A stretch of 64,000 nt of DNA from Paenibacillus cymbidii (GTDB taxonomy: Bacteria > Bacillota > Bacilli > Paenibacillales > NBRC-103111): positions 1 through 64,000 of the forward strand of contig NZ_SHLX01000017.1 of the NCBI RefSeq assembly GCF_004764705.1, in the 5' to 3' direction. Numbering within the stretch: the stretch's first letter is position 1; the number at the start of each line of letters is the position of its first letter. The position numbers were made by a program, and so were the translations under genes. Below are positions 49,685 to 58,038 of the stretch, in pieces. The notes beneath the pieces are model-generated. The model did no database searches and was not told the DNA's origin. It worked only from the letters and a program-made list of their open reading frames with translations.

Positions 49685-50979
49685 TGTCGACACAGTATTT
49701 GCCCGGGGCGCACAAGCGGGGCAGTTTTTTGCGGTACGATACGGCGGTGATGCTCAAGCGATTTTATTTGGTCGAAAGGCAGCTGGTCATCAGTCAGGCG
49801 GGATGGATTCCCGGGCTGCCGTCTTTCGAAGCCAAGACGCTGTCGCCCCACATGTTGTGGCAGGACGCGCAGAATGCGAACTCGCTCCGGGAGCGGGTGT
49901 TTGAGCTGCGTTTCCCCAATCGCATGCTGGAGGTCGGCGACGATCAGGTGCTGATCGATCTCGTGCGGCATTCTTGCGCCGCGCCTAACGGTTATGCGTT
50001 TCTGACCGCCATGGCGACCGTGTGGAAACCGGCCTTGTTGGCGGCTTATCGGGAGTACCTGGATCTGGCTGACGAGATCGGCGACGGGCCTACGTATCGC
50101 TTCCTCCAATTGGCCGCTCGGGAGAAGGAGGAGCAGATTGGCCTGCTGAAGCAATTGATCCCCACCTGCGAAGAAGCGGATGAAGCAGGGAAACGTTTGG
50201 CGGAAGCGTGGCTGGCGGATTTGGCAATGAAGTTCCAGGAAGCGGGCGGCCTTTCGTTGGACCGGCCGGTCCCCGTTCAACTGGCGGCGGACGCAGCATT
50301 CTCTCCTGCCGAGGTGCCTCGAAGGGGCGGGGCGTTTCAGCACGTAAGATTTTATTGGCCCGACATCGTCGATGATGCGTTTCCGTACGGGGAGGGGCTG
50401 CAGCTGCAGATGAGGAGCGCCGTCAGCCATTTTAACGAGGTGTGGGCCGTGGAGAATGCCGGGTTTCTGATTCATGCCTTGGCCGAACAACTGGAGTGGG
50501 AGTTCATTGTCGATGCGTCCCGCTGGATTTACGACGAGAGCCGGCACTGCCGAATGGGCTACGACCGCTTGAAATCGTGGGGCTTCGAGGACCACGAGCT
50601 ACCGCTGGGCACTTATATTTACGACAGCTGCCGGGGGCAGGACCTGTTGTACCGGCTGGGCATGCTCTTTCATTTCGAATCGAAGAACATCGGCAAAAAA
50701 ATCGAACGGATCAAAAGCTTCGGCCAAATGAACGACCGGCTTAGCCAGCACGACATGGATTTCGACTGGGCGGACGAAACGATCCATACTAGCTATGGAA
50801 CGAAGTGGCTGGCGAAGCTGCTCGAGCATCGGAAGCAGGAAACGAGCACGAGCGATTTTTTCGACATCAAGCGCGTGTGCGAGCAGTTGGTCGACAAGCA
50901 GGTGCAAACCGCGACGGAAGCGGAAATTGTTGCCATCAAGCGGATCGCGGGCCATATGCTGAGCAAGGTAAGCGGGTAA
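49684..50979 (+). CDS. DUF455-family ferritin-like protein
   Basis: A 431-residue protein of the DUF455 ferritin-like family. A helical bundle with Glu/His metal-ligand candidates occupies about 220-360: AVENAGFLIHALAEQLEWEFIVDASRWIYDESRHCRMGYDRL has the E...E-x-x-H pattern of di-iron carboxylate proteins. The N-terminal part (LSPHMLWQDAQNANSLRERVFEL) is also family-typical. It is translationally coupled to the sugar kinase. Enzymatic role unknown; related folds include hydroxylases such as MiaE. Confidence 0.8.
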   Translation: MSTQYLPGAHKRGSFLRYDTAVMLKRFYLVERQLVISQAGWIPGLPSFEAKTLSPHMLWQDAQNANSLRERVFELRFPNRMLEVGDDQVLIDLVRHSCAAPNGYAFLTAMATVWKPALLAAYREYLDLADEIGDGPTYRFLQLAAREKEEQIGLLKQLIPTCEEADEAGKRLAEAWLADLAMKFQEAGGLSLDRPVPVQLAADAAFSPAEVPRRGGAFQHVRFYWPDIVDDAFPYGEGLQLQMRSAVSHFNEVWAVENAGFLIHALAEQLEWEFIVDASRWIYDESRHCRMGYDRLKSWGFEDHELPLGTYIYDSCRGQDLLYRLGMLFHFESKNIGKKIERIKSFGQMNDRLSQHDMDFDWADETIHTSYGTKWLAKLLEHRKQETSTSDFFDIKRVCEQLVDKQVQTATEAEIVAIKRIAGHMLSKVSG

Positions 50980-51004
50980 CGCGTCCGCGGGGCGGGGAAC
51001 GCCG

Positions 51005-51946
51005 CTATCCGGCGTGGTCGACAGACACGGCGACCCCGCCTCTTTTGCCCCCGTGCTCGACATATTCGTGCGCCTCCACGATCCGTTCCAGCGGGAAGGT
51101 GCGGTCGACAACGGGTTTGACATGTCCCGCCTCGATGATGGTTTTGAGCTTCGCCAGACGCTCCGCTTTCAACTCCAATTTGCCATCGTCGATGGAGATG
51201 CACTTGCCGCCCGGCTGAAGCGCTTGGCGGCATCGTTCTTTCAGAGGGGATTGTTTGGCTTTGCCCGCCGTATCGAGCATCAGGTCATACCGGCCGATGA
51301 GGGCGTCGGGATCGTCCCGGGTGTAGTCGATCACACGATCGGCTCCCAACGAGTGGACGAAAGCCAGGTTCCGCGTGCTGCAAATTCCGGTCACTTCGGC
51401 GCCGTAATGGCGGGCCAACTGAACGGCCATCGTCCCGGACGTTCCCGAAGCCCCGTATACAAGCACGCGTTGCCCGCGCTGAAGCCGGCCTTCCTCGATG
51501 CGCTGCAGCGCAAGCAGTCCACCGTACGCGGCGCTGGTCGCTTCTTCGTAGCTGATATTCGTTGGCATCAGCGACAGGCAGCCGTTCATGGAGTCGGTTT
51601 CTTTCATGCATTTGTACTGAGCATAGGCACCAAGCCCGAACCCGGTCACCCCGTATACCCGATCCCCCGCCTGAAACCGGCGGATGCTTGCGCCTACGGA
51701 TTCGACCTCTCCCGCCAGCACCATACCGATGACGGATTTCCGCGGTTTGGTGATGCCGAGAACCAGCCGCATCGGCAGCAGGAACCGGAGCGGCAGCCGG
51801 GAGCCGCGAATATAGGTGTCGCTCGCGGTTACCGCGGTGGCGCGGATTTTGATGCACACTTCATCGTGCCGGGGAGAAGGTTTGGTCACTTCCTGCAGTT
51901 GAAGCACGTCCGGCGGGCCGTATTTGGGGCATACTACCGCTTTCAT
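51005..51946 (-). CDS. zinc-independent MDR-family NAD(P)H oxidoreductase
   Basis: A 313-residue medium-chain dehydrogenase/quinone-oxidoreductase protein. The GroES-like N-terminal domain lacks the structural-zinc cysteines. The Rossmann domain starts GQRVLVYGASGTSGTMAVQLARHYGAEVTGICST (about 145-180). It starts within the stop of the DUF4386 gene (ATGA overlap), so it is the second gene of a TetR-controlled operon. Probably reduces quinones or enals. Confidence 0.92.
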   Translation of the reverse strand: MKAVVCPKYGPPDVLQLQEVTKPSPRHDEVCIKIRATAVTASDTYIRGSRLPLRFLLPMRLVLGITKPRKSVIGMVLAGEVESVGASIRRFQAGDRVYGVTGFGLGAYAQYKCMKETDSMNGCLSLMPTNISYEEATSAAYGGLLALQRIEEGRLQRGQRVLVYGASGTSGTMAVQLARHYGAEVTGICSTRNLAFVHSLGADRVIDYTRDDPDALIGRYDLMLDTAGKAKQSPLKERCRQALQPGGKCISIDDGKLELKAERLAKLKTIIEAGHVKPVVDRTFPLERIVEAHEYVEHGGKRGGVAVSVDHAG

Positions 51947-52614
51947 AGGGTCAAATCCTTTCGATTCGCGATGTGGAATCCCCGCACCAGAAGGAAGGCG
52001 CCGGCAAAAAATTCGAAGGGGACGTACGGGATGGCAAGCGCGAGCAATACGGGAGGCACAGAAGCAGCGAACGCCGCCCATACCGAACCGACGAGCACGA
52101 ACGGAACGGCAACCAGCCCCCACAACGATAACCATGCGGGAACGATGCCGGATCGATACAGCAAGTAGTAGAAGAACGTCGCCCCGAGGCCGAACGGCAT
52201 CATATGAACGCGGTATGTAAAATCTTTGGCCGCCAGCGCCAGGTTGGCCAACGTTTCAAGGGAGGGGTCCCCGGAGGCGATGTATTCCCGGCTGATGTGC
52301 AGGAGGGCGAAGACGGCGATTTTGCTGACGACAAGGATGCCGGCCTCAAGGATGTAGAAGCCGAGCGCGACCAGCGCCAGCGGCTTGTTCCGCTGCCCGA
52401 CTGCCGCATACAGAACGGCTGCCAATGCAATAATGCCAAGCGCCGTCACGATATCGCCGGCAATGCCCGCTTGCACGAAAGCCGCATGGCCCGCGAAACG
52501 GCGCATCGTTCCGGCAATATCGCCCTGTACCACAAAGGGATTCAGGAACAGGGCTCCGCTGACCAGCGAAGTAATGGCTTGCAGCAGCAAAGCCGCTCCC
52601 AAAGCGCGCGACAT
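51943..52614 (-). CDS. DUF4386-family membrane protein
   Basis: A 223-residue protein with about six transmembrane helices (ALLLQAITSLVSGALFLNPFVV; DIVTALGIIALAAVLYAAV; ALVALGFYILEAGILVV; FGLGATFFYYLLYRSG; LWGLVAVPFVLVGSVW; YVPFEFFAGAFLLVRGF), matching DUF4386. The ATG at 52614 is 18 nt from AGGAGG, which is long; no better codon is in frame. It is co-transcribed with the MDR oxidoreductase and divergent from the TetR gene. Function unknown. Confidence 0.82.
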   Translation of the reverse strand: MSRALGAALLLQAITSLVSGALFLNPFVVQGDIAGTMRRFAGHAAFVQAGIAGDIVTALGIIALAAVLYAAVGQRNKPLALVALGFYILEAGILVVSKIAVFALLHISREYIASGDPSLETLANLALAAKDFTYRVHMMPFGLGATFFYYLLYRSGIVPAWLSLWGLVAVPFVLVGSVWAAFAASVPPVLLALAIPYVPFEFFAGAFLLVRGFHIANRKDLTL

Positions 52615-52690
52615 CGGGGTTCTGATGGCAACCGTCCTCCTGACTGGCGGGGCAAAAGGATTGTCTTTTGCCCGTTCGTTAATTATACTC

Positions 52691-52742
52691 TACAGTGTAA
52701 ATAGCTAATTCGTCAACATTTAATTACACTGTACCGTATAGT
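52691..52742. promoter_or_regulatory. divergent promoters with twin TetR operators
   Basis: Two 9-bp palindromes, TACAGTGTA (52691-52699) and TACACTGTA (52725-52733), lie between divergent genes. The first sits in or near the spacer of the minus-strand promoter, whose TTGACG is at 52716-52711. The second sits in the spacer before the plus-strand TATAGT (52737-52742). One repressor could silence both directions. Confidence 0.7.
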
Positions 52743-52777
52743 TTAGTTAACGACATTCGGAGAGGGTTGAACGGGAT

Positions 52778-53392
52778 ATGGATAGCCAGCCAACAGCCAA
52801 AAAAAGAGACACCAGCCGAAAGCGGGAAACGATCCTGAACGGGGCGATCCGGGTGTTTACCGAAACGGGGTACGACAATGCCAGCATGGACCGGATCGCC
52901 GCGATCGCCGGCGTATCCAAGCGTACGGTGTACAACCATTTCGCGAGCAAAGAAAATTTGTTCCAGGAGGTCGTTGCCGGGTTTCTCGCCGAGCAGCACG
53001 TGCTGAAGCAAATCGACTACGATCCGGCGCAATCGTTGGAGGCGCAGTTGACCGCTTTTGCCCGGGCCGAGCTGTTCCTGATCAATAGTCCTTCCCGGCT
53101 CGGTTTGTCGCGGGTGCTGACTTCCGTCTTCATCCGGGACATCGAATATGCGAGAACGACAAGGGCGAAGTACGCCTCCCCCCACGAGCCGTTCGTCAAA
53201 TGGCTGCTCGCCGCGCACGCGGACAACAAGCTGCAGATCGACAACCCCGCCCTCGCCGCTATGGTGTTTTACGCCATGATCGAAGGCGCGCTCACGTGGC
53301 CCGCCCTGTTCCAGCAAACGATCATCACGGATCGCGTCAAACCGCTGATGGATGAGCTGCTTGCCACTTTCATCAGCCGCTATCGCAAATGA
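52778..53392 (+). CDS. TetR-family transcriptional regulator
   Basis: A 204-residue TetR protein. The helix-turn-helix is RETILNGAIRVFTETGYDNASMDRIAAIAGVSKRTVYNHFASKENLFQEVV (residues 17-67). The C-terminal ligand and dimer domain ends in EGALTWPALFQQ. It is divergent from the DUF4386/oxidoreductase operon and very likely its repressor through the paired operators between them. Confidence 0.93.
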   Translation: MDSQPTAKKRDTSRKRETILNGAIRVFTETGYDNASMDRIAAIAGVSKRTVYNHFASKENLFQEVVAGFLAEQHVLKQIDYDPAQSLEAQLTAFARAELFLINSPSRLGLSRVLTSVFIRDIEYARTTRAKYASPHEPFVKWLLAAHADNKLQIDNPALAAMVFYAMIEGALTWPALFQQTIITDRVKPLMDELLATFISRYRK

Positions 53393-53411
53393 TCCCCCGC
53401 ACTTTCGCGTT

Positions 53412-53957
53412 CTAAAAAGTAGGCGGCGACGTTACGGCGAGCAGCGTGGTTTCCCCTTTCCACGCGTTCCGGTAGCTGTGGGGGACGGTGGCATCGTAGT
53501 AGATGCAGTCGCCCTGCTCCAGCAGGTGGCGTTCGTTGCCGAGCGTAAACTCAAGCCGGCCGGACATGACCATCAGAAACTCATCGCCTTCGCTATGGCC
53601 GACGCCGACAACGCCGGACGACGCGCTTTCCTCCAGCACGCCCCAGATCGGGCCCATCCGGTGGCCGCTCCCTTGGCTTAACGCATACCACGTCAGCCGC
53701 GAGCCCTCCGAATGAACCAGCGCTTTCCGCTCGTTTCGGCGGACGACGACACGCTTCTCTTCCTCTCCGAATAAATCGGTAAAATTCACCTTGAGCGCAT
53801 TGGCGATCCGTTTCAGCACGCTGATGGAAGGGTTGCCCTTGTCCCGTTCGATCTCGCTGAGGAAAGAGACGGACACGGAAGCGGCCGCCGCCACTTCCTG
53901 CAGTTTCAACTGCTGTTTGAGCCGGATGCCGCGAATGCGTTCTCCCATGGCTTGCAT
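53412..53957 (-). CDS. XRE-family regulator with C-terminal cupin domain
   Basis: A 181-residue regulator. The HTH is GERIRGIRLKQQLKLQEVAAAASVSVSFLSEIERDKGNPSISVLKRIANALKV (4-58). The cupin (about 100-178) has GHSEGDEFLMVMSGRLEFTLGNERHLLEQGDCIYYDATVPHSYRN, the small-molecule binding barrel. AAGGAGG is 8 nt before ATG 53957. It is divergent from the enoyl-CoA hydratase operon, with five ATTTCGC motifs in between. Confidence 0.92.
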   Translation of the reverse strand: MQAMGERIRGIRLKQQLKLQEVAAAASVSVSFLSEIERDKGNPSISVLKRIANALKVNFTDLFGEEEKRVVVRRNERKALVHSEGSRLTWYALSQGSGHRMGPIWGVLEESASSGVVGVGHSEGDEFLMVMSGRLEFTLGNERHLLEQGDCIYYDATVPHSYRNAWKGETTLLAVTSPPTF

Positions 53958-53978
53958 CGGAATGACCTCCTTCACCTC

Positions 53979-54164
53979 TCATTTCGCCAGCAGCGAAATT
54001 TATCTCAAGTATAGGGGCTAAGCCCGTGCTGCGCAAGGGTTTGCGCAAGGCGCCATTTCGCCATAAAAGTGTTGTTTTCCGCGGTTTCCGGCACCATAAT
54101 TTGGTGAAGGACGCCATTTCGCCGATTTCGTTTCCACCGAAATTTCGGGGCGTCCCAGCGAAAT
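53979..54164. promoter_or_regulatory. array of five ATTTCGC motifs, candidate operator of the XRE-cupin regulator
   Basis: ATTTCGC occurs at 53981-53987 (+), 53993-53999 (-), 54055-54061 (+), 54116-54122 (+) and 54158-54164 (-). The first two form a palindrome with a 5-nt centre. The third and fourth lie in an identical 12-mer CGCCATTTCGCC (54051-54062 and 54112-54123). The array fills the 228-nt gap between the divergent regulator and the acyl-CoA operon. Confidence 0.65.
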
Positions 54165-54185
54165 GACAGGGAGGCGGAACGCCGC

Positions 54186-54965
54186 ATGACGGACACGATA
54201 GCCATATCGCAGCACGAGGCAGTCGGATGGATCGAAATTGATCGGGAGCAGAAGGCGAATGCGCTGAATCTGGACAGTTTGAAGGCGCTGGACCAGGCCA
54301 TTGAAGTGTACAGAAACGACGAATCCGTACGCTGTATCGTGATTACCGGCAAGGGAGGCAAGGCGTTCTGCGCCGGCGCCGATATCGCCTATTATGTCGA
54401 CATCGAGCCGCTGCAGGCGCTCGCTTTCATGCAGTACGCCCAAACCGTGCTGGCCAAATTGGAGGAGTTGCCGAAGCCGGTCATCGCCGCCGTCAACGGG
54501 TATGCGCTCGGCGGCGGCATGGAGCTGAGCCTGGCGTGCGATATCCGCATCGCTTCGGAGAACGCCATCTTCGGTTTGCCGGAGGTGAACCTCGGCTTGT
54601 TCCCGGGCTGGGGCGGCACGCAGCGTTTGCCGCGCGCGGTCGGGCTATCGGTCGCGAAGACGATGATCCTGACCGGCTCGCGAATCTCCGCGTCCAAAGC
54701 GGAGCAGATCGGGCTTGTCGCCGGCGTCGTTCCGCCGTCGGAGCTTCGCGCGCATGCGGCCGGCATCGCCCGCCAGTTGGCGGACAAATCGCCAACCTCG
54801 CTGATGCTGGCCAAACAAGCGATCAACCGCGCGTACGACACCGATCTTCGCACCGGTCAGCAGCTGGAAGCGGTCCAATTGGCGCTTGTTTATTCCGGCC
54901 GGGATGCGCAGGAAGGCATAAACGCTTTTATGGAAAACAGAAAACCACAGTATACGGGAGCGTGA
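54186..54965 (+). CDS. enoyl-CoA hydratase/isomerase family protein
   Basis: A 259-residue crotonase-fold enzyme. The oxyanion-hole segments are GKAFCAGADIAYY (about 58-70) and NGYALGGGMELSLACD (about 105-120); PEVNLGLFPGWGGTQRLPRAVG (about 135-156) is the hydratase signature around the catalytic glutamate region. GGGAGG lies 11 nt before the ATG. It is the first gene of an operon with a CoA-transferase and an FAD-dependent oxidoreductase. Confidence 0.94.
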   Translation: MTDTIAISQHEAVGWIEIDREQKANALNLDSLKALDQAIEVYRNDESVRCIVITGKGGKAFCAGADIAYYVDIEPLQALAFMQYAQTVLAKLEELPKPVIAAVNGYALGGGMELSLACDIRIASENAIFGLPEVNLGLFPGWGGTQRLPRAVGLSVAKTMILTGSRISASKAEQIGLVAGVVPPSELRAHAAGIARQLADKSPTSLMLAKQAINRAYDTDLRTGQQLEAVQLALVYSGRDAQEGINAFMENRKPQYTGA

Positions 54966-54970
54966 GCGGG

Positions 54971-56551
54971 ATGAATAAAAAACCGGTCGTAACCGCGGAT
55001 GAGGCGGTTGCGGTCATCCAATCGGGATGGACGGTCAGCCTGGAAGGCGGGTCGGGCGGTCTGAGCGAGCCGGAGCAGCTGTTCGTGGCGCTGGAGAAAC
55101 GGTTTCTCGCAACGGGCTCGCCGCGCAGTCTGACGTTCGTTCACTCGAACGGGATGGGCAACGGCAAGGACAAATCGATCGCCCACATCGCGCATGAAGG
55201 GCTGGTCAAACGAATCATCGGCGGCCATTACGGCATGACGCCGCTTGTCGGCGAATTCGCGGCCAACGACAAGTGCGAGGCCTACAACTTCCCGCAAGGC
55301 GTCATTGCGCAGTTGTACCGGGAAATTGCCGGCCGGCGCCCGGGGCTTGTGACGCATGTCGGGCTGCATACGTTCGTCGATCCGCGGCTTGAAGGCGGCA
55401 AGCTGAACCGCGTGACGACGGAGGAGCTGGTGGAGCTGACGGAACGCGGCGGCAAGCCGTATTTGTTTTATCCGTCCCTGCATCTTGATGCGGTGTTCCT
55501 GCGGGGTACGACCGCCGACGAATACGGCAACATTTCCTGCGAGGAGGAAGCGGCGTATTTGAACGGGCTTGCGGCGGCGCAGGCGGTCAAAGCGTGCGGC
55601 GGCATCGTCATCGCGCAAGTGAAGCGAATCGCCAAAGCGGGGACGCTCGACAGCCGAACGGTGAAAATTCCCGGCATTTTCGTCGACTATCTGGTGGTGG
55701 ACGGCGGTCAGACGCAAACGTACGCGCACGCGTACGATCCCTCCCTGAACGGATCGCTCAAGGCGCCGGAGCCGAAGCTTGGCGAGCTGCCGCTGGACGA
55801 GCGCAAAATCGTTTGCCGCAGGGCGGCGATGGAGCTGCGCCGGGGCGCTGTGGTCAATCTCGGCTACGGGATGTCGGCGGACGTCGCCACGGTTGCGGCG
55901 GAGGAAGGCATCGGCGAGTCGTTGACGTTTGCCGTCGAGCAAGGCGCGATCGGCGGCGTGCCGATCTCCGGCATCCTGTTCGGCACCGCGATCAATCCGC
56001 AGGCAGTGCTGGATGCGCCGGCGCAGTTCGATTTTTTTGACAGCGGCAGGCTCGATATCAGCTTCCTCGGCATGGCGCAGATGAACGCCGCGGGAGACGT
56101 CAACGTCAGCAAGTTCGGACCGCGCATCGTCGGCTGCGGCGGCTTCATCAATATTACGCAAAATTCGAAAAAAGTCGTCTTTTGCTTCAGTTTTACGGCA
56201 GGCGGGCTGAAGATCGGAACGGAACAGGGCAGGCTGCGCATCGAGCAGGAAGGCAAACACAAGAAGTTTGTGCCGCAGATCGACCAGGTGACGTTTGCGG
56301 CCAGGATGGCGCTGCAGAGCGGGCAGGAAATATTGTATGTCACGGAACGGGCCGTATTCGACTTGACGCCGGACGGCATTCGGCTGATCGAAATTGCGCC
56401 CGGCGTCGATCTGGAGAAGGACGTGCTGGGGCAAATGGATGTCGTTCCGCTTGTTTCGCCATCGCTGAAGCTGATGGACGCGGCGATATTCAGGGACGAG
56501 CCGCTCGGTCTTGCCGAACGGCTGGTCGGCATCGAGGACGATGCGCGATGA
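54971..56551 (+). CDS. acyl-CoA:carboxylate CoA-transferase (family I, YdiF-like)
   Basis: A 526-residue single-chain CoA-transferase joining the alpha and beta halves, the size of propionate/acetate CoA-transferases. The alpha part has VSLEGGSGGLSEPEQLFVALE and GGHYGMTPLVGEF; the beta part has VVNLGYGMSADVATVAAEEG and FAVEQGAIGGVP, whose glutamate (about 318) is the expected covalent CoA carrier. ATG 54971 lies 5 nt after the hydratase stop; an in-frame GTG overlaps that stop (54962) but has poor spacing. It probably activates a short-chain acid for the hydratase. Confidence 0.92.
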   Translation: MNKKPVVTADEAVAVIQSGWTVSLEGGSGGLSEPEQLFVALEKRFLATGSPRSLTFVHSNGMGNGKDKSIAHIAHEGLVKRIIGGHYGMTPLVGEFAANDKCEAYNFPQGVIAQLYREIAGRRPGLVTHVGLHTFVDPRLEGGKLNRVTTEELVELTERGGKPYLFYPSLHLDAVFLRGTTADEYGNISCEEEAAYLNGLAAAQAVKACGGIVIAQVKRIAKAGTLDSRTVKIPGIFVDYLVVDGGQTQTYAHAYDPSLNGSLKAPEPKLGELPLDERKIVCRRAAMELRRGAVVNLGYGMSADVATVAAEEGIGESLTFAVEQGAIGGVPISGILFGTAINPQAVLDAPAQFDFFDSGRLDISFLGMAQMNAAGDVNVSKFGPRIVGCGGFINITQNSKKVVFCFSFTAGGLKIGTEQGRLRIEQEGKHKKFVPQIDQVTFAARMALQSGQEILYVTERAVFDLTPDGIRLIEIAPGVDLEKDVLGQMDVVPLVSPSLKLMDAAIFRDEPLGLAERLVGIEDDAR

Positions 56552-57852
56552 ACAATTACGATGAGTCGGCGCGCCGGGTGCCCGTTTCGTACGAGGTGGA
56601 CGTGGTTGTAGCGGGAGGGGGAGCAACGGGGGTTGCGGCGGCGATCGGCGCAGCGCGCGCGGGGCTGCGGGTCATGCTAATCGAAAATTATGGGTTTTGC
56701 GGCGGCATGGCGACCGCCGGCATGTCCGGCACGATATGCGGCTTGTTCACATCGGCGAAGTCCGGCAAGATCCGGCAGCTGGTGTATGGGTTCGCCGACG
56801 AGTTTTATCGCGGCCTGCAGCGGCGGGGCGGCGTGTCGGACCCGTTCCCGTTCGGCGACACGGCGCTGGTCGTCCATGACCCTCAGGTATGGAAGGAGGT
56901 TGCGGACGATATGCTGGCGGAAGCCGGCGTTATGATCCTGTACCATTCGCGCGTCGTTGGCGTCGTCCGGGAAGGGCGGACCGTGCAAGGCGTTCTCGTG
57001 GAAAACAAAAACGGCCGGCACGCCATCATGGCCAAACGCGTTGTCGACGCCACCGGCGACGGCGACGTGTGCATGTGGGCGGGAGCGCCGTTTTCATTCG
57101 GCAAAAACGGGGCGGTGCAGTATGCCACGATGGTGTTCCGCATGAACCATGTCGATGTGGCAAAGGCGCTCGGCCACGACAGGCATCGGCTGGAGGCCTG
57201 GATCGACGAGGCGGAGCGGGCCGGCTATGATTTGCCGCGCAAACATATTTATTTGCTGCCTTCTCCCCGGCCGGGGGAAGTGATGTGCAATGTGACCCGG
57301 ATTACCAAACCGAACGGAGAGCCGATCGACGCGACCAAGGCGGAGGATCTGACGATCGGGGAGCAGCGCGGGCGCAAGCAGGTGCGGGAGTACGAGCGGT
57401 TTCTGCGCCGCTATGTGCCCGGGTTCGAGTCGGCGATGCTGAACGACGTTGCGCCGCAGCTCGGCATCCGCCAAAGCCGCACGATCGCGGGGGAGGCCAC
57501 GCTGACGAACGACGACGTGTTTCAGGCGCGGAAGAGCGCGCATGCGGTCGCCAGCAGCGCGTGGTGCATCGAAGCGCACGGCCGGGACGGGATCTTCATG
57601 TTCTACCTCGACAACGATTATTACGACATTCCCTACGAAACGTTGATCCCGCGGCAGGTGGAAAATGTAATTACCGCCGGGCGCACGCTTAGCGCCGAGC
57701 ATGAGGCGCTTGCGTCAGCCCGGGTGACGGCCCAATGCTTCCTGACGGGGTATGCGGCCGGCGTTGCCAGCGGATTGTCGCTGCGCCATCAGGTCGGTTA
57801 CGACCGGGTCGATGCGGCGGAGCTGAAGGAGCTGCTGCATGTATTCGGGTAG
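56548..57852 (+). CDS. FAD-dependent oxidoreductase (FAD_oxidored family)
   Basis: A 434-residue flavoprotein. The dinucleotide-binding motif is VVVAGGGATGVAAAIGAARAGLRVMLIE (about 18-45), then YGFCGGMATAGMSGTICG. The second FAD motif is RVVDATGDGDVCMWAG (about 168-183), and the C-terminal FAD contact is VENVITAGRTLSAEHEALASARVTAQCFLTGYAAG. It overlaps the CoA-transferase stop by 4 nt (ATGA). The substrate may be the acid or acyl-CoA handled by the operon. A small inverted repeat (57854-57887, ACGCAAGC / GCTTGCGT) follows the stop. Confidence 0.9.
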   Translation: MNNYDESARRVPVSYEVDVVVAGGGATGVAAAIGAARAGLRVMLIENYGFCGGMATAGMSGTICGLFTSAKSGKIRQLVYGFADEFYRGLQRRGGVSDPFPFGDTALVVHDPQVWKEVADDMLAEAGVMILYHSRVVGVVREGRTVQGVLVENKNGRHAIMAKRVVDATGDGDVCMWAGAPFSFGKNGAVQYATMVFRMNHVDVAKALGHDRHRLEAWIDEAERAGYDLPRKHIYLLPSPRPGEVMCNVTRITKPNGEPIDATKAEDLTIGEQRGRKQVREYERFLRRYVPGFESAMLNDVAPQLGIRQSRTIAGEATLTNDDVFQARKSAHAVASSAWCIEAHGRDGIFMFYLDNDYYDIPYETLIPRQVENVITAGRTLSAEHEALASARVTAQCFLTGYAAGVASGLSLRHQVGYDRVDAAELKELLHVFG

Positions 57853-57911
57853 CACGCAAGCGATCATGATTGCAAGCAAGCTTGCGTTCGCGATGATGAA
57901 CCTCGGTCCGA

Positions 57912-57962
57912 AACTACCCGGTTTTTCAGGTAGTTCCGAAAAGCGCCCGGTATTGATATGAT
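57912..57962 (+). promoter_or_regulatory. inverted-repeat box and -10 element before the response-regulator operon (site 1)
   Basis: AACTAC (57912-57917), 12 nt, GTAGTT (57930-57935), 21 nt, TATGAT (57957-57962). No good -35 box, as expected for an activator-dependent promoter. It matches sites at 60102 and 60627. Confidence 0.7.
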
Positions 57963-58038
57963 GGGATTGTGCCGTTTCCGGGCGGGCGGACCGGAAATGC
58001 CCGCCCGAACCGGCACCCGGACGAGGAGGCGAACCGCG

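Noticed and set aside
54890-56626. A 578-codon minus-strand frame opposite the CoA-transferase
   Set aside because: No ribosome site or motif; shadow of the plus-strand enzyme.
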